A stretch of 12,544 nucleotides of DNA from Eubacteriales Family XIII. Incertae Sedis bacterium (lineage in GTDB: Bacteria > Bacillota > Clostridia > Peptostreptococcales > Anaerovoracaceae). Of this stretch, positions 1-6,309 are shown one piece after another. The stretch lies in the NCBI GenBank assembly GCA_031281765.1, contig JAITEX010000001.1, forward strand, positions 1 through 12,544, given 5' to 3'. Under the pieces are notes generated by a model. It had not been told where the DNA came from, did not search any database, and saw nothing but the letters and a program-made list of their open reading frames with translations. The position numbers and the translations under genes were made by a program. How positions within the stretch are numbered: the first letter of the stretch is position 1; the number at the start of each line of letters is the position of its first letter.

Positions 1-1
1 C

Positions 2-133
2 ACGGCGGCGATTTACAAAACGCCCGAAACAACACAAACCTGTATCCTCTGCGGCAAGGATACGCTTCCGGTACATTTCAAAGGGAAATGTGTGTGCGAG
101 GACTGTTTGAGCTTCGTAAGGGATCTGTACTGA
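2..133 (+). CDS. AbrB/SpoVT-family transcriptional regulator, C-terminal zinc-ribbon part (5' truncated by window edge)
   Basis: Only the last 43 codons are visible; the reading frame is already open at the left edge and ends at a TGA. The visible part reads AAIYKTPETTQTCILCGKD, followed by HFKGKCVCEDCLSFVRDLY. It contains a CxxC pair and a CxCxxC cluster flanking an FKGK turn. In many clostridial AbrB/SpoVT-like transition-state regulators the swapped-hairpin DNA-binding domain is followed by just such a tail, of the form KKYxPxCxFCG...FKGKxVCxxCL. I therefore infer a dimeric DNA-binding regulator with a small metal-binding or degenerate zinc-ribbon tail. The DNA-binding half lies outside the window and cannot be checked. 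It converges on the LytTR gene. An unrelated zinc-ribbon protein remains possible. Confidence 0.62.
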   Translation, partial: TAAIYKTPETTQTCILCGKDTLPVHFKGKCVCEDCLSFVRDLY

Positions 134-160
134 TTAGCATTATCATCCCCCAATACAAGC

Positions 161-198
161 ATGCGGAAACGGACTCGGAGACGAGTCCGTTTCCGCAT
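161..198. terminator. Perfect 17-bp stem hairpin between convergent genes, possible bidirectional terminator
   Basis: Arms 161-177 and 182-198 are exact reverse complements and enclose a 4-base loop. The loop reads GAGA (GNRA type) on the plus strand and TCTC on the minus strand. It sits between the ends of the AbrB-like gene (133) and the LytTR gene (218), where a shared terminator is expected. No T-run follows on either strand, so it is not a canonical intrinsic terminator. It could instead act as a transcript-end stabiliser, a Rho-independent terminator with a weak tail, or a repeated intergenic palindrome. Confidence 0.5.
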
Positions 199-217
199 AT
201 TCCCGGCGGCTGCGTTT

Positions 218-544
218 TCAACGTTTGCTATGATAATCGATCCATTTCTTCTTTGTTTTTTGCAGGTATTTGCGGCACATATGAACCGTATTGCCGTCGA
301 TCATCACAATATGGTCCTTCGTGACGCACAGAAGTTTGTCTAAGTTCACGATCAGGCTTTTATGGCACTGATAGAACCGCTCATCGTCCAAAACGCCGAT
401 TTGTTCCATCGAACCATATTCCCAGTATTCATCGTCCTTCGTGAAAATAAAGACCCGCCGCAGGTCTTTCATTATGTAGTAGATGTCGTCCCACAGCACA
501 TAGGCCGAACGGGACCTGCTTCTGATGAGAATTCCGCTCCCCAT
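218..544 (-). CDS. Stand-alone LytTR-type DNA-binding domain protein
   Basis: This 108-residue protein consists of essentially one LytTR domain. The diagnostic segment is ERFYQCHKSLIVNLDKL (about residues 55-71), matching the family pattern F-x-R/Q-x-H-x-S-[FL]-I-V-N-L. It is preceded by an early I-x-Y-I strand (about 21-24) and followed by a strand-turn-strand around VMIDGNTVHM. There is no N-terminal receiver domain and no membrane segment, so it is not a complete AgrA/LytR-type response regulator. LytTR proteins bind DNA direct repeats through a beta fold. Stand-alone versions may act alone or be controlled by a membrane partner, but none is visible here. The start is well supported by AAGGAG six bases upstream of the ATG. 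It lies downstream of rpoZ on the same strand, 147 bases away, so it may have its own promoter. The target genes are unknown. Confidence 0.85.
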   Translation of the reverse strand: MGSGILIRSRSRSAYVLWDDIYYIMKDLRRVFIFTKDDEYWEYGSMEQIGVLDDERFYQCHKSLIVNLDKLLCVTKDHIVMIDGNTVHMCRKYLQKTKKKWIDYHSKR

Positions 545-691
545 AGGTATCTCCTTCCGGAAAAACTACACCGCGTAAATTCCCTTTCAATCATACTTTC
601 CTACTGTACCACAATTTTGGCGGCGCTTCAGTCAAAATTAGAAAATTTGATTGATTTTCGAATATAAAGTCCCCGAAGGACAGCCCGACTG
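545..691 (-). other. AT-rich intergenic region between rpoZ and the LytTR gene
   Basis: This 147-base stretch follows rpoZ and precedes the LytTR gene on the same strand. Just after rpoZ the transcript has only a short GTCC-TTCGG-GGAC stem followed by TTTATATT, which is weak as a terminator. A TATGAT box (590-595 on the plus strand) could be a -10 for the LytTR gene, but no convincing -35 lies at the right distance. A single ACAGTAGG, resembling half of a LytTR-protein site, lies just upstream of it. No ORF here looks real. Confidence 0.35.
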
Positions 692-886
692 TCAGTCGCG
701 TTTGTACGTGATGACGTCCTCGTTGATTTCTTCGGCCGCGACCGAAACGGGAACATAGTTGTCCGTATCAAGCAGATAGGGCTTGCCCTCAATCAGATCC
801 CGCGCGCGCTTTGCCGCGAGTATCACGAGCGTATAGCGGCTGTCCGTCTTTTGCCGTATTTCGTTTATTGCCGGATAAAGTAACAT
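692..886 (-). CDS. rpoZ: DNA-directed RNA polymerase omega subunit
   Basis: The 64-residue protein is the small omega subunit that helps assemble and stabilise RNA polymerase around beta-prime. The sequence MLLYPAINEIRQKTDSRYTLVILAAKRARDL carries the family hallmark: an N-terminal P-x-I segment, SRYxLV, then AAKRAR. A short acidic C-terminal part ends in ITYKRD. The length is normal for Firmicutes omega (about 60-70). It begins one base after the gmk stop codon. Its ribosome-binding site (AGGAG, 7 bases before the ATG) lies inside the gmk 3' end, so the two are co-transcribed and probably translationally coupled. The gmk-rpoZ pairing is one of the more conserved gene pairs in bacteria. coaBC and priA, which often follow in Firmicutes, are not present. 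Confidence 0.95.
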   Translation of the reverse strand: MLLYPAINEIRQKTDSRYTLVILAAKRARDLIEGKPYLLDTDNYVPVSVAAEEINEDVITYKRD

Positions 887-887
887 A

Positions 888-1502
888 TCACATCTCCTCT
901 TTCCTGTACTGTTCTATCAATGCCTTTGCCGTAGCCGACGTCATCCTCAGGCTTTCCGCGCGGAGTATGGCAAGCGTCTGTTCCACGGCCTCATCTATAT
1001 GGTCGTTCACTATAACATAATCGTATTCGGGCAAATACTCCACCTCCCGCCGCGCCTCGTTCAGTCTCTGTTCGATTCCCTCGGCGCCCTCGGTCCCCCG
1101 CGCTATTATCCGCTCACGCAGGACGGCGGGAGAAGGCGGCAGCACAAAGACGAATATACCCTCGGGGAAATTCGCTTTTACCTGCATAGCGCCCTGTACG
1201 TCGATTTCGAGCAATACGTCCCGGCCCGCATAGAGCGCGTCTATTACGGGCTGTTTCGGCGTACCGTATCTGTTGTCGAACACGTCGGCATATTCGAGAA
1301 AACCGTCGTCCGCCACCATCGCGTCAAATTCTTCCCGCGAAATGAAATAATATGACTTGCCTTCTTTTTCGTCGGGTCGCGGGCTGCGCGTCGTGACGGA
1401 AACCGAGAGCGCGGAATCCGTTTTCGCGCGGACCCGGTCGCATATGGTCCCTTTGCCGGCGCCTGACGGCCCGGATATAATAAATAGCCTACCCTTTTTC
1501 AT
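888..1502 (-). CDS. gmk: Guanylate kinase
   Basis: Guanylate kinase phosphorylates GMP (and dGMP) to GDP with ATP, a required step in GTP and dGTP supply in the cytoplasm. The protein is 204 residues, as expected. The P-loop GPSGAGKGT lies at residues 11-19. A GMP-binding stretch follows at about 36-55 (SVTTRSPRPDEKEGKSYYF), then the EFLEYADVFDNRYGTP region and the LLEIDVQGAMQVK segment of the family. I chose the ATG at 1502 because the protein then starts MKKGRLFIISGPSG, the usual beginning. A TTG three codons upstream (1511) is possible, but the only Shine-Dalgarno-like GGAG lies between the two, and only three bases before the ATG. A promoter overlapping the end of yicC suggests that gmk-rpoZ can be expressed separately from yicC. 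Confidence 0.96.
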   Translation of the reverse strand: MKKGRLFIISGPSGAGKGTICDRVRAKTDSALSVSVTTRSPRPDEKEGKSYYFISREEFDAMVADDGFLEYADVFDNRYGTPKQPVIDALYAGRDVLLEIDVQGAMQVKANFPEGIFVFVLPPSPAVLRERIIARGTEGAEGIEQRLNEARREVEYLPEYDYVIVNDHIDEAVEQTLAILRAESLRMTSATAKALIEQYRKEEM

Positions 1503-1564
1503 AGTCTCCAATCACAAATCGGCAAAATGTTTTCTACCGCCTTACATAAAACCATAGAATATAT

Positions 1565-1593
1565 ATTATATAATACTTACTCGATGTTTTGAA
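1565..1593 (-). promoter_or_regulatory. Predicted sigma-A-type promoter for gmk-rpoZ
   Basis: On the minus strand a TTCAAA -35 box (plus-strand 1588-1593) is followed by a 17-bp spacer and a perfect TATAAT -10 (1565-1570). The -35 lies within the last codons of yicC. The predicted start near 1558 would give a gmk leader of about 55 bases. The region is otherwise very AT-rich, which raises the chance of a fortuitous TATAAT. The exact 17-bp spacing and the position in the only sizeable gap of this cluster support it. Confidence 0.55.
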
Positions 1594-2488
1594 CCTGTTC
1601 GCGGATTTTTTCTATCTCGCTTTTCAGTTCAAGCATCAAATTCGTAATTTTCAGGTCGTTTGCCTTCGAGCCAATCGTATTCGCCTCGCGGTTCATCTCC
1701 TGCATCAGGAAGTCGAGCTTCTTGCCGACCGCATCGCCTTTCCCGCCGCCTTTCCCTGACGCGCCGGCCGTTATCTCAACCAACTGAGCGATATGGCTGC
1801 GCAACCGCACGATTTCCTCGGTGATATTGCACTTATCCGCCATCACCGCTGTCTCCACAGCTATCTTCTGTTCGAAAATCTCGCTGTCGCGTTCGATGCC
1901 GGAGATTTCGGCTATGCGCTGCGCGAGTTTTTCCGCGTAAATTTTCGGAAGCTCCGGGGCGCGTTCCTCTATGCTGTCTATATAGCCCCCGATAATGCCC
2001 GCCCGCATCGCCATATCCTCCGCAAGCTGCGCCCCCTCGAGCAGACGCATCGCGTCGAGTTCCCCTCCGGCTGCCCGCGCCGCCTCGGCGCAGACCGCTA
2101 TGGCCGCCGCTTCGTCAAACTCCGCCGTCCGGCTTACGAGAACGTCCTGTTGCGAAGCCAAAAACTCGAGCGATATTTCGGGACTGACGTCAAACTCCCG
2201 TTCAAGCTCCCGCAGCGACCGGTAATACCCCTTTGCCGCCGCAATATCCGGCTTGATGTATACCGTGGTTTCCGTATTGCTCTCAACCTCTACCTGTATA
2301 TCTATCTTGCCGCGCGATACATACTCACGTATCGCTTTTTTGACCGCTTCCTCGGCAAATTGATACAAACGCGGCATACGCACATTCATATCCGTATAGC
2401 GGTTGTTAACGGTTTTTACGAAAACCTGCGCCCGCCAACCATCCGCCTCGGCTTTGCCGCGGCCATAACCCGTCATACTCTTTATCAT
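1577..2488 (-). CDS. yicC: YicC/YloC-family endoribonuclease
   Basis: This 303-residue protein belongs to the YicC (YloC) family, whose E. coli member is an endoribonuclease acting on RNA. The N-terminal signature MIKSMTGYGRG and the following VKTVNNRYTDMNVRMP are family-typical. The C-terminal DUF1732 part carries the conserved block EMNREANTIGSKANDLKITN followed by ELKSEIEKIREQVQNIE at the extreme end. An earlier in-frame ATG would add 22 residues. I chose 2488 because AAGGAGG lies five bases upstream and homologues begin at this MIKSMTGYG. It is divergent from rqcH across a 79-base gap. Adjacency of the two is conserved in Firmicutes (yloA-yloC in Bacillus subtilis). RemA, usually found just downstream, is missing. 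Its own promoter is unclear; a weak ATGACA-16-TATCGT pair lies in the divergent gap. Confidence 0.93.
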   Translation of the reverse strand: MIKSMTGYGRGKAEADGWRAQVFVKTVNNRYTDMNVRMPRLYQFAEEAVKKAIREYVSRGKIDIQVEVESNTETTVYIKPDIAAAKGYYRSLRELEREFDVSPEISLEFLASQQDVLVSRTAEFDEAAAIAVCAEAARAAGGELDAMRLLEGAQLAEDMAMRAGIIGGYIDSIEERAPELPKIYAEKLAQRIAEISGIERDSEIFEQKIAVETAVMADKCNITEEIVRLRSHIAQLVEITAGASGKGGGKGDAVGKKLDFLMQEMNREANTIGSKANDLKITNLMLELKSEIEKIREQVQNIE

Positions 2489-2532
2489 CGTCGCCTCCTT
2501 GCTCGTTTCACACGATAACCTATAGGGACAGG

Positions 2533-2561
2533 TTGTCATCACATAGTTTATCATTTATTAT
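2533..2561 (+). promoter_or_regulatory. Predicted promoter of rqcH placed for leaderless transcription
   Basis: A TTGTCA -35 (2533-2538), an exact 17-bp spacer and a TATTAT -10 (2556-2561) precede rqcH. Only six bases (TGATTT) separate the -10 from the ATG at 2568. A start seven bases after the -10 would be the A of the start codon, giving an mRNA with no leader. No Shine-Dalgarno sequence is present upstream of this ATG, which agrees with that reading. Confidence 0.6.
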
Positions 2562-2567
2562 TGATTT

Positions 2568-4223
2568 ATGCCTTTTGATAATTATGTGGCGGGCGCAGTC
2601 GCCCGGGAACTGAATACGGCGCTGAAGGGCGGCAAAGTGGAACGCGTGTATCAGCCGTCCGCAAGCGACATCATTCTCTTTGTGAACACACCGCGCGAAA
2701 AAGCGCGGCGCGTACTTCTTTTGTCCGCAAACAGCAGCCTGCCGCGCATCTATCTTTCCGATTTGAAAAGCGGGAACCCGCAAAACCCGCCGGCCTTCTG
2801 TATGCTGCTGCGCAAGCATCTTATCGGCGGCCGGATCGCGGAAATTCGCAGCGTCCCGTCCGAACGCATCATTCATATCGCCGCGGATACCTATAGCGAG
2901 CTCGGCGTCCCGGAACGGAAGACCCTCGTCATTGAACTGATGGGCAAACACAGCAATATTATTCTGCTGCGAGAGAATGAGAATCCCGCATCTTCCGACA
3001 CACTGTCCGGCGGTATAATAATAGATTCGATAAAGCGCATCTACGAGGATATGAGCCGCGTGAGGCAGATCCTGCCCGGCATAGACTATGAGCTGCCACC
3101 GCCGTCCTCAAAGATGCCGCCTATCATCGAAGCGGAATTTGAGACGGAGGGAACGCGCGCGGCATGGGACCGGCGCGCCGAAGCGGGGGATTACGCCCCC
3201 GCCATATGGTACGCTCCGGACGGCGCCATGCGCGATTTTCATGTATTCCCGTTAACTTCGTACGCCGGCTTTACCGAAACGCGGTTTGCCAGCGTCTCCG
3301 AAATGCTCGAGACCTGGTTCGAAGGCAAGGAATCGGGAAACCGCCTGAACCAGAAAACCGCGGATTTGACGCGGGCAGTATCCACCCGGCTGAACAAGGC
3401 CCTGCTGAAAAAGCAGCGTCTGCTCGAGGATATGAACAAAGCCGAAAAAGCCGACGAGTACCGGAAGCAGGGCGATTTGATTACCGCGAATATCTACCGG
3501 CTTGAGCGCGGCATGAAATCCGTTTCCGTCCTCGACTACGTGGACGGCCGCGAAATCACGATAGCGCTCGACCCGCTCGAAACGCCCGCGCAGAACGCCC
3601 AGCGGTATTACAAGAAATACGCGAAAGCCAAGACCGCTAAGACCGAGAAACGCACGCAGCTTGAACTGACCGAACGCGAGATAGACTACCTCGAATCCTA
3701 TTTAGTCTGGATAGCCGACGCGAAAACGGACGACGACGCGGCCCTGCTTCGCGAAGAACTCGCTTCACTCGGCTATGTGCGACGCGGCAAATTTACGGCG
3801 AAGCCCTCGTCCTCCGCGCCGAAGCGCCTCACCTACGAACTCGGCAACGGCTTTTCCGTGTCCGTCGGAAGGAACAACCGCGAAAACGACGCGCTCACCA
3901 TGAAAACGGCCCGCCCCTTTGACCTGTGGCTGCACACGAAGGATATTCCCGGTTCCCACGTCGTCTTGTCGCGAACCGGAAACGCCGAAAACGGCGCGGG
4001 CACTCAGCCGGGGCGCGATACGGACCCCGCCGATGTTTTCGGCGCGGATACCATACGCAAAGCCGCAGGCATAGCCGCGTACCACAGCAAAGCGCGCGGC
4101 TCGTCAAATGTCCCGGTTGACTACACCTATATCCGCTATGTAAAAAAACCTGCCGGCGCCAAGCCTGGCATGGTCATCTTCACGCACAACAAAACTATCT
4201 ATGTCAACCCGGAGCTGCCGTAA
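2568..4223 (+). CDS. rqcH: Rqc2/NEMF-type ribosome quality control factor RqcH (NFACT protein; formerly FbpA-like)
   Basis: The 551-residue NFACT protein is the bacterial counterpart of Rqc2/NEMF. In Bacillus, RqcH binds stalled 50S-peptidyl-tRNA complexes and directs C-terminal alanine tailing of the nascent chain. The NFACT-N domain spans about 1-135 (MPFDNYVAGAVARELN, QPSASDIILF, PPAFCMLLRKHLIGG, ELMGKHSNIIL). A coiled-coil and HhH region follows (about 260-400). The C-terminal NFACT-R domain (about 425-551) contains NRENDALT, FDLWLHTKDIPGSHVV and VKKPAGAKPGMVIFTHNKT. Asp4, one of the residues mutated in the yeast Rqc2 triple mutant, is retained. The adjacent Asp-Arg motif reads Glu99-Arg100. 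The start is fixed by homology, although no ribosome-binding site precedes it. It is divergent from yicC and overlaps the rluD end by 20 bp. Confidence 0.95.
   Translation: MPFDNYVAGAVARELNTALKGGKVERVYQPSASDIILFVNTPREKARRVLLLSANSSLPRIYLSDLKSGNPQNPPAFCMLLRKHLIGGRIAEIRSVPSERIIHIAADTYSELGVPERKTLVIELMGKHSNIILLRENENPASSDTLSGGIIIDSIKRIYEDMSRVRQILPGIDYELPPPSSKMPPIIEAEFETEGTRAAWDRRAEAGDYAPAIWYAPDGAMRDFHVFPLTSYAGFTETRFASVSEMLETWFEGKESGNRLNQKTADLTRAVSTRLNKALLKKQRLLEDMNKAEKADEYRKQGDLITANIYRLERGMKSVSVLDYVDGREITIALDPLETPAQNAQRYYKKYAKAKTAKTEKRTQLELTEREIDYLESYLVWIADAKTDDDAALLREELASLGYVRRGKFTAKPSSSAPKRLTYELGNGFSVSVGRNNRENDALTMKTARPFDLWLHTKDIPGSHVVLSRTGNAENGAGTQPGRDTDPADVFGADTIRKAAGIAAYHSKARGSSNVPVDYTYIRYVKKPAGAKPGMVIFTHNKTIYVNPELP
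4142..4170 (-). terminator. Intrinsic terminator of the long minus-strand operon, inside rqcH
   Basis: Read leftward, 34 bases after the rluD stop, the transcript forms TGCC-A-GGC, loop TTGGC, then GCC-GGCA. This is seven G/C-rich pairs with one bulged A. It is followed by GG and seven T's (plus-strand 4142-4148). This is a good intrinsic terminator although it lies antisense within the rqcH coding sequence, where the T-run corresponds to two AAA lysine codons. Confidence 0.6.
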
Positions 4224-5166
4224 GACGCAGCTTTTCCCTCATCGCGCGGAAATCCTCCGGCGGCTCTACCGAAAACTCGATATATTCTCCCGACGCCGGG
4301 TGCGCAAACCCGAGCGTCTTTGCATGCAGGTACTGCCCGTCGCCGTCGGCGGGCCCGTAGAGATCGTCGCCGAGCACGGGGTGGCCGATTGACGCAAGAT
4401 GGACGCGTATCTGATGCGTCCGGCCCGTCTCAAGGCGCAGTTCCAGCAGCGTATATTTCGCGTAGCGCTCAAGCACCCGGTAGTGAGTGACAGCCCTCTT
4501 GCCGGACCCGTCCCGCGATACCCTTTGACGCTTACGGTTTTTCGGGTCGCGCGCGAGCGGCGCGTCTATCGTCCCCTCGTCATCCTTGAACCCGCCGGCA
4601 ACGATAGCCTCATATACGCGCGTCACGCTGTGCGCCGCAAGTTGGCCGGACAGCGCCGCGTGGGCCGCGTCGTTCTTCGCTATTATTATCAGGCCCGAGG
4701 TGTTCTTATCTATGCGGTGTACGATGCCCGGGCGCAGCTTGCCGCCCACGCCGGACAGAGAATCGTCCCCCGCCAGATGAAAGAGCAGCGCGTTTACGAG
4801 CGTACCCGTTTCGCTGCCGGGCGCCGGGTGGACGACCATGCCTTTCGGCTTATTCACGACGAGTACGTCATCATCTTCGTATACGATGTCAAGGGCGATT
4901 TTTTCGGGCAGAATATCCACCGGCACGCTCAGGTATAGTTTTATCTCCGCGCGGTCGCCCGCGCGCACGCGGTATTTCTTTTTCGTCTGCGGCTCGCCGT
5001 TCACCGTCACGTCCCCGGCTTCGATAAGCGCCTGCGCGCGGTTTCTGCTGACCTGCTCCGTATACGCGGCAAGCGCGGCGTCAAGCCGCATACCCTCATA
5101 CGCCTCATCGAACTCCGCGATCAGCAGGTCGTATTCATCCGTTTCGAGAAAAAGTTCGCCGTCCAT
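4204..5166 (-). CDS. rluD: RluA/RluD-family 23S rRNA pseudouridine synthase
   Basis: The enzyme converts uridine to pseudouridine in rRNA; RluD-type members act on 23S rRNA helix 69, but the target here is not provable. An S4 RNA-binding domain (about residues 27-80 of the 320-residue form: MRLDAALAAYTEQVSRNRAQ...GDVTVNG) precedes the synthase domain. The catalytic motif HRIDKNTSGL has its nucleophilic Asp at 153. The C-terminal ETGRTHQIRVHL and HPVLGDDLYG blocks are also present. I chose the ATG at 5166, four bases after the lspA stop. A GTG at 5229 would add 21 residues and overlap lspA by 59 bases. Neither has a strong Shine-Dalgarno, so coupling to lspA is likely. lspA-rluD adjacency is typical of Firmicutes (lspA-ylyB). 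Its end overlaps rqcH, and it is the last gene of the operon. Confidence 0.94.
   Translation of the reverse strand: MDGELFLETDEYDLLIAEFDEAYEGMRLDAALAAYTEQVSRNRAQALIEAGDVTVNGEPQTKKKYRVRAGDRAEIKLYLSVPVDILPEKIALDIVYEDDDVLVVNKPKGMVVHPAPGSETGTLVNALLFHLAGDDSLSGVGGKLRPGIVHRIDKNTSGLIIIAKNDAAHAALSGQLAAHSVTRVYEAIVAGGFKDDEGTIDAPLARDPKNRKRQRVSRDGSGKRAVTHYRVLERYAKYTLLELRLETGRTHQIRVHLASIGHPVLGDDLYGPADGDGQYLHAKTLGFAHPASGEYIEFSVEPPEDFRAMREKLRLTAAPG
4213..4238 (+). terminator. Intrinsic terminator of rqcH, inside the rluD 3' end
   Basis: AGCTGC (4213-4218) pairs with GCAGCT (4227-4232) around an 8-base loop that holds the rqcH TAA stop codon. Possible G-T pairs extend the stem at its base, and TTTCCC follows. 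The T-run is short, so the strength is moderate. On the opposite strand no T-run follows, so it should act only on rqcH transcripts. Confidence 0.5.
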
Positions 5167-5170
5167 GCGT

Positions 5171-5713
5171 TTACGCGGAAGAACTTCCGCCGGGATTTCC
5201 GGGTTCGTCTGTCGTTCCGGCCGTGCCACGATTATCGGGCTGAGAGAAGAACAGCAGGTAGACGATGAGAACAGCGCAGCCGACCGTCAGGCAGGAATCC
5301 GCGAAATTAAAAACGGGAAAGCTGCCGACGCTGACAAAATCCGTGACGCTCCCGTAGGCAATACGGTCAATCAGGTTCCCGATGCCGCCGCCGAGCATCA
5401 GCGCAAAGGCTACGGACGTCAGGACGCGCGTCTCACGCATCAGTATCACCACCATTATAACGATAATAATGACGACAAGGACAGCCTGTATGCCCGCAAG
5501 CGCCCATCGGGCCCCGGCGGTATCATCAAACAGGCTAAAGGCAATGCCCGTATTGCGCGTATAATAAAGGGAAATAAAATGATTCCCGGACGGAATACTC
5601 TGACCGAGCGTCATATGTTTCATTACGATGATTTTGGTGATGCGGTCGATAGCTACGGAGAGCAGTATCACACCGACGGCGATTACTATGTTTCGTGTCT
5701 TTCGGGAATTCAA
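5171..5713 (-). CDS. lspA: Lipoprotein signal peptidase (signal peptidase II)
   Basis: LspA is the membrane aspartic protease that removes signal peptides from lipidated prolipoproteins. Four hydrophobic segments are visible (about residues 8-25, 69-92, 98-115 and 140-156). The catalytic aspartates are Asp116 in GGGIGNLIDRI and Asp139 in FPVFNFADS; the YYTRNTGIAFS block is also conserved. The length is 180 residues, slightly above usual. The excess is a hydrophilic tail (QPDNRGTAGTTDEPGNPGGS) after the last membrane segment. The start is a TTG eight bases after the divIVA stop, with only a weak purine-rich stretch upstream. No better start exists that keeps the first membrane helix whole, so the start is less certain than the gene. 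It sits between divIVA and rluD in the operon. Confidence 0.95.
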   Translation of the reverse strand: MNSRKTRNIVIAVGVILLSVAIDRITKIIVMKHMTLGQSIPSGNHFISLYYTRNTGIAFSLFDDTAGARWALAGIQAVLVVIIIVIMVVILMRETRVLTSVAFALMLGGGIGNLIDRIAYGSVTDFVSVGSFPVFNFADSCLTVGCAVLIVYLLFFSQPDNRGTAGTTDEPGNPGGSSSA

Positions 5714-5721
5714 TGCCGGTA

Positions 5722-6303
5722 CTATTCTTTCGCGCTTTTGATGGTGCTGTCTTTTACAGGGGCGGCGGAGACTGCCGGTTTCGCGGGCGGACGCGCGCCG
5801 CCTGAGGTGCGATAATCCGTGAAGAACCCCGCGCTTTGCGCGTTGCTGCCGTTCATAAGGTCCGAACTCATATCCTCAAACCGGTCGAGCTCATTTTGCA
5901 GCAGATTTTTGTATCTGGTTTTGAACTGCTCCCAACGCTGCGCCATGGCGGCGGATTCTTCCCTGACGCGTTCTACCGATTCACGCGCCTCGCGCTGTAT
6001 CCGGTCCGCGTCAAGTTCCGCGTTTTTCAGCACGATGTCCGCCCGCTTCTCCGCGCTCGCGGAAATATCCGCCATGAGCGCCTTTGCGGATTCAAGCGTA
6101 TCGAATATCGTGCCTTCCGTGCTGCGGTAATGCTCTATATCGGCTCTCAGCGCCGTATTTATCTCGCGTAGCGTTTGCATCTCCTGCAGCAGACTATTAA
6201 AATCAAGCGTAATGAGGTCGAGAAATTTATCGACCTCATCCTCCTTGTAGCCCCTTACGCCGCGCGTAAAAGTTTTATCCTGTATCTCCGCCGGACTGAT
6301 CAT
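5722..6303 (-). CDS. divIVA: DivIVA-domain cell-division/polarity protein
   Basis: DivIVA proteins recognise negatively curved membrane at septa and poles and recruit partner proteins. The N-terminal lipid-binding domain (about 1-60) is clear: MISPAEIQDKTFTRGVRGYKEDEVDKFLDLI, with the family's K/T-F-R-G-Y-x-x-x-E-V-D-x-F-L pattern. A long charged coiled-coil follows to about residue 150. The last 40 residues are a low-complexity, Ala/Pro/Ser-rich tail. The 193-residue length fits the family. The ATG lies six bases after the sepF stop, with a weak ribosome-binding site inside the sepF end, which suggests coupling. In many Firmicutes ylmG and ylmH lie between sepF and divIVA; here they are absent and the two genes abut. 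Confidence 0.93.
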   Translation of the reverse strand: MISPAEIQDKTFTRGVRGYKEDEVDKFLDLITLDFNSLLQEMQTLREINTALRADIEHYRSTEGTIFDTLESAKALMADISASAEKRADIVLKNAELDADRIQREARESVERVREESAAMAQRWEQFKTRYKNLLQNELDRFEDMSSDLMNGSNAQSAGFFTDYRTSGGARPPAKPAVSAAPVKDSTIKSAKE

Positions 6304-6309
6304 AATCGC

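Noticed and set aside
362..667. Plus-strand open frame antisense to the LytTR gene.
   Set aside because: It lacks a ribosome-binding site, shows no recognisable motifs, and overlaps a well-supported LytTR coding sequence.
659..694. Possible intrinsic terminator directly after rpoZ.
   Set aside because: Only a four-pair stem with a TTCGG loop followed by TTTATATT is seen; too weak to call.
1793..2518. Long plus-strand open frame antisense to yicC.
   Set aside because: It is a compositional shadow of yicC with no motifs and no ribosome-binding site.
2517..2534. AACCT-N8-AGGTT dyad containing CCTATAGG in the yicC/rqcH divergent gap, considered as an operator.
   Set aside because: The arms are only five bases long and such dyads are expected by chance; there is no supporting second site.
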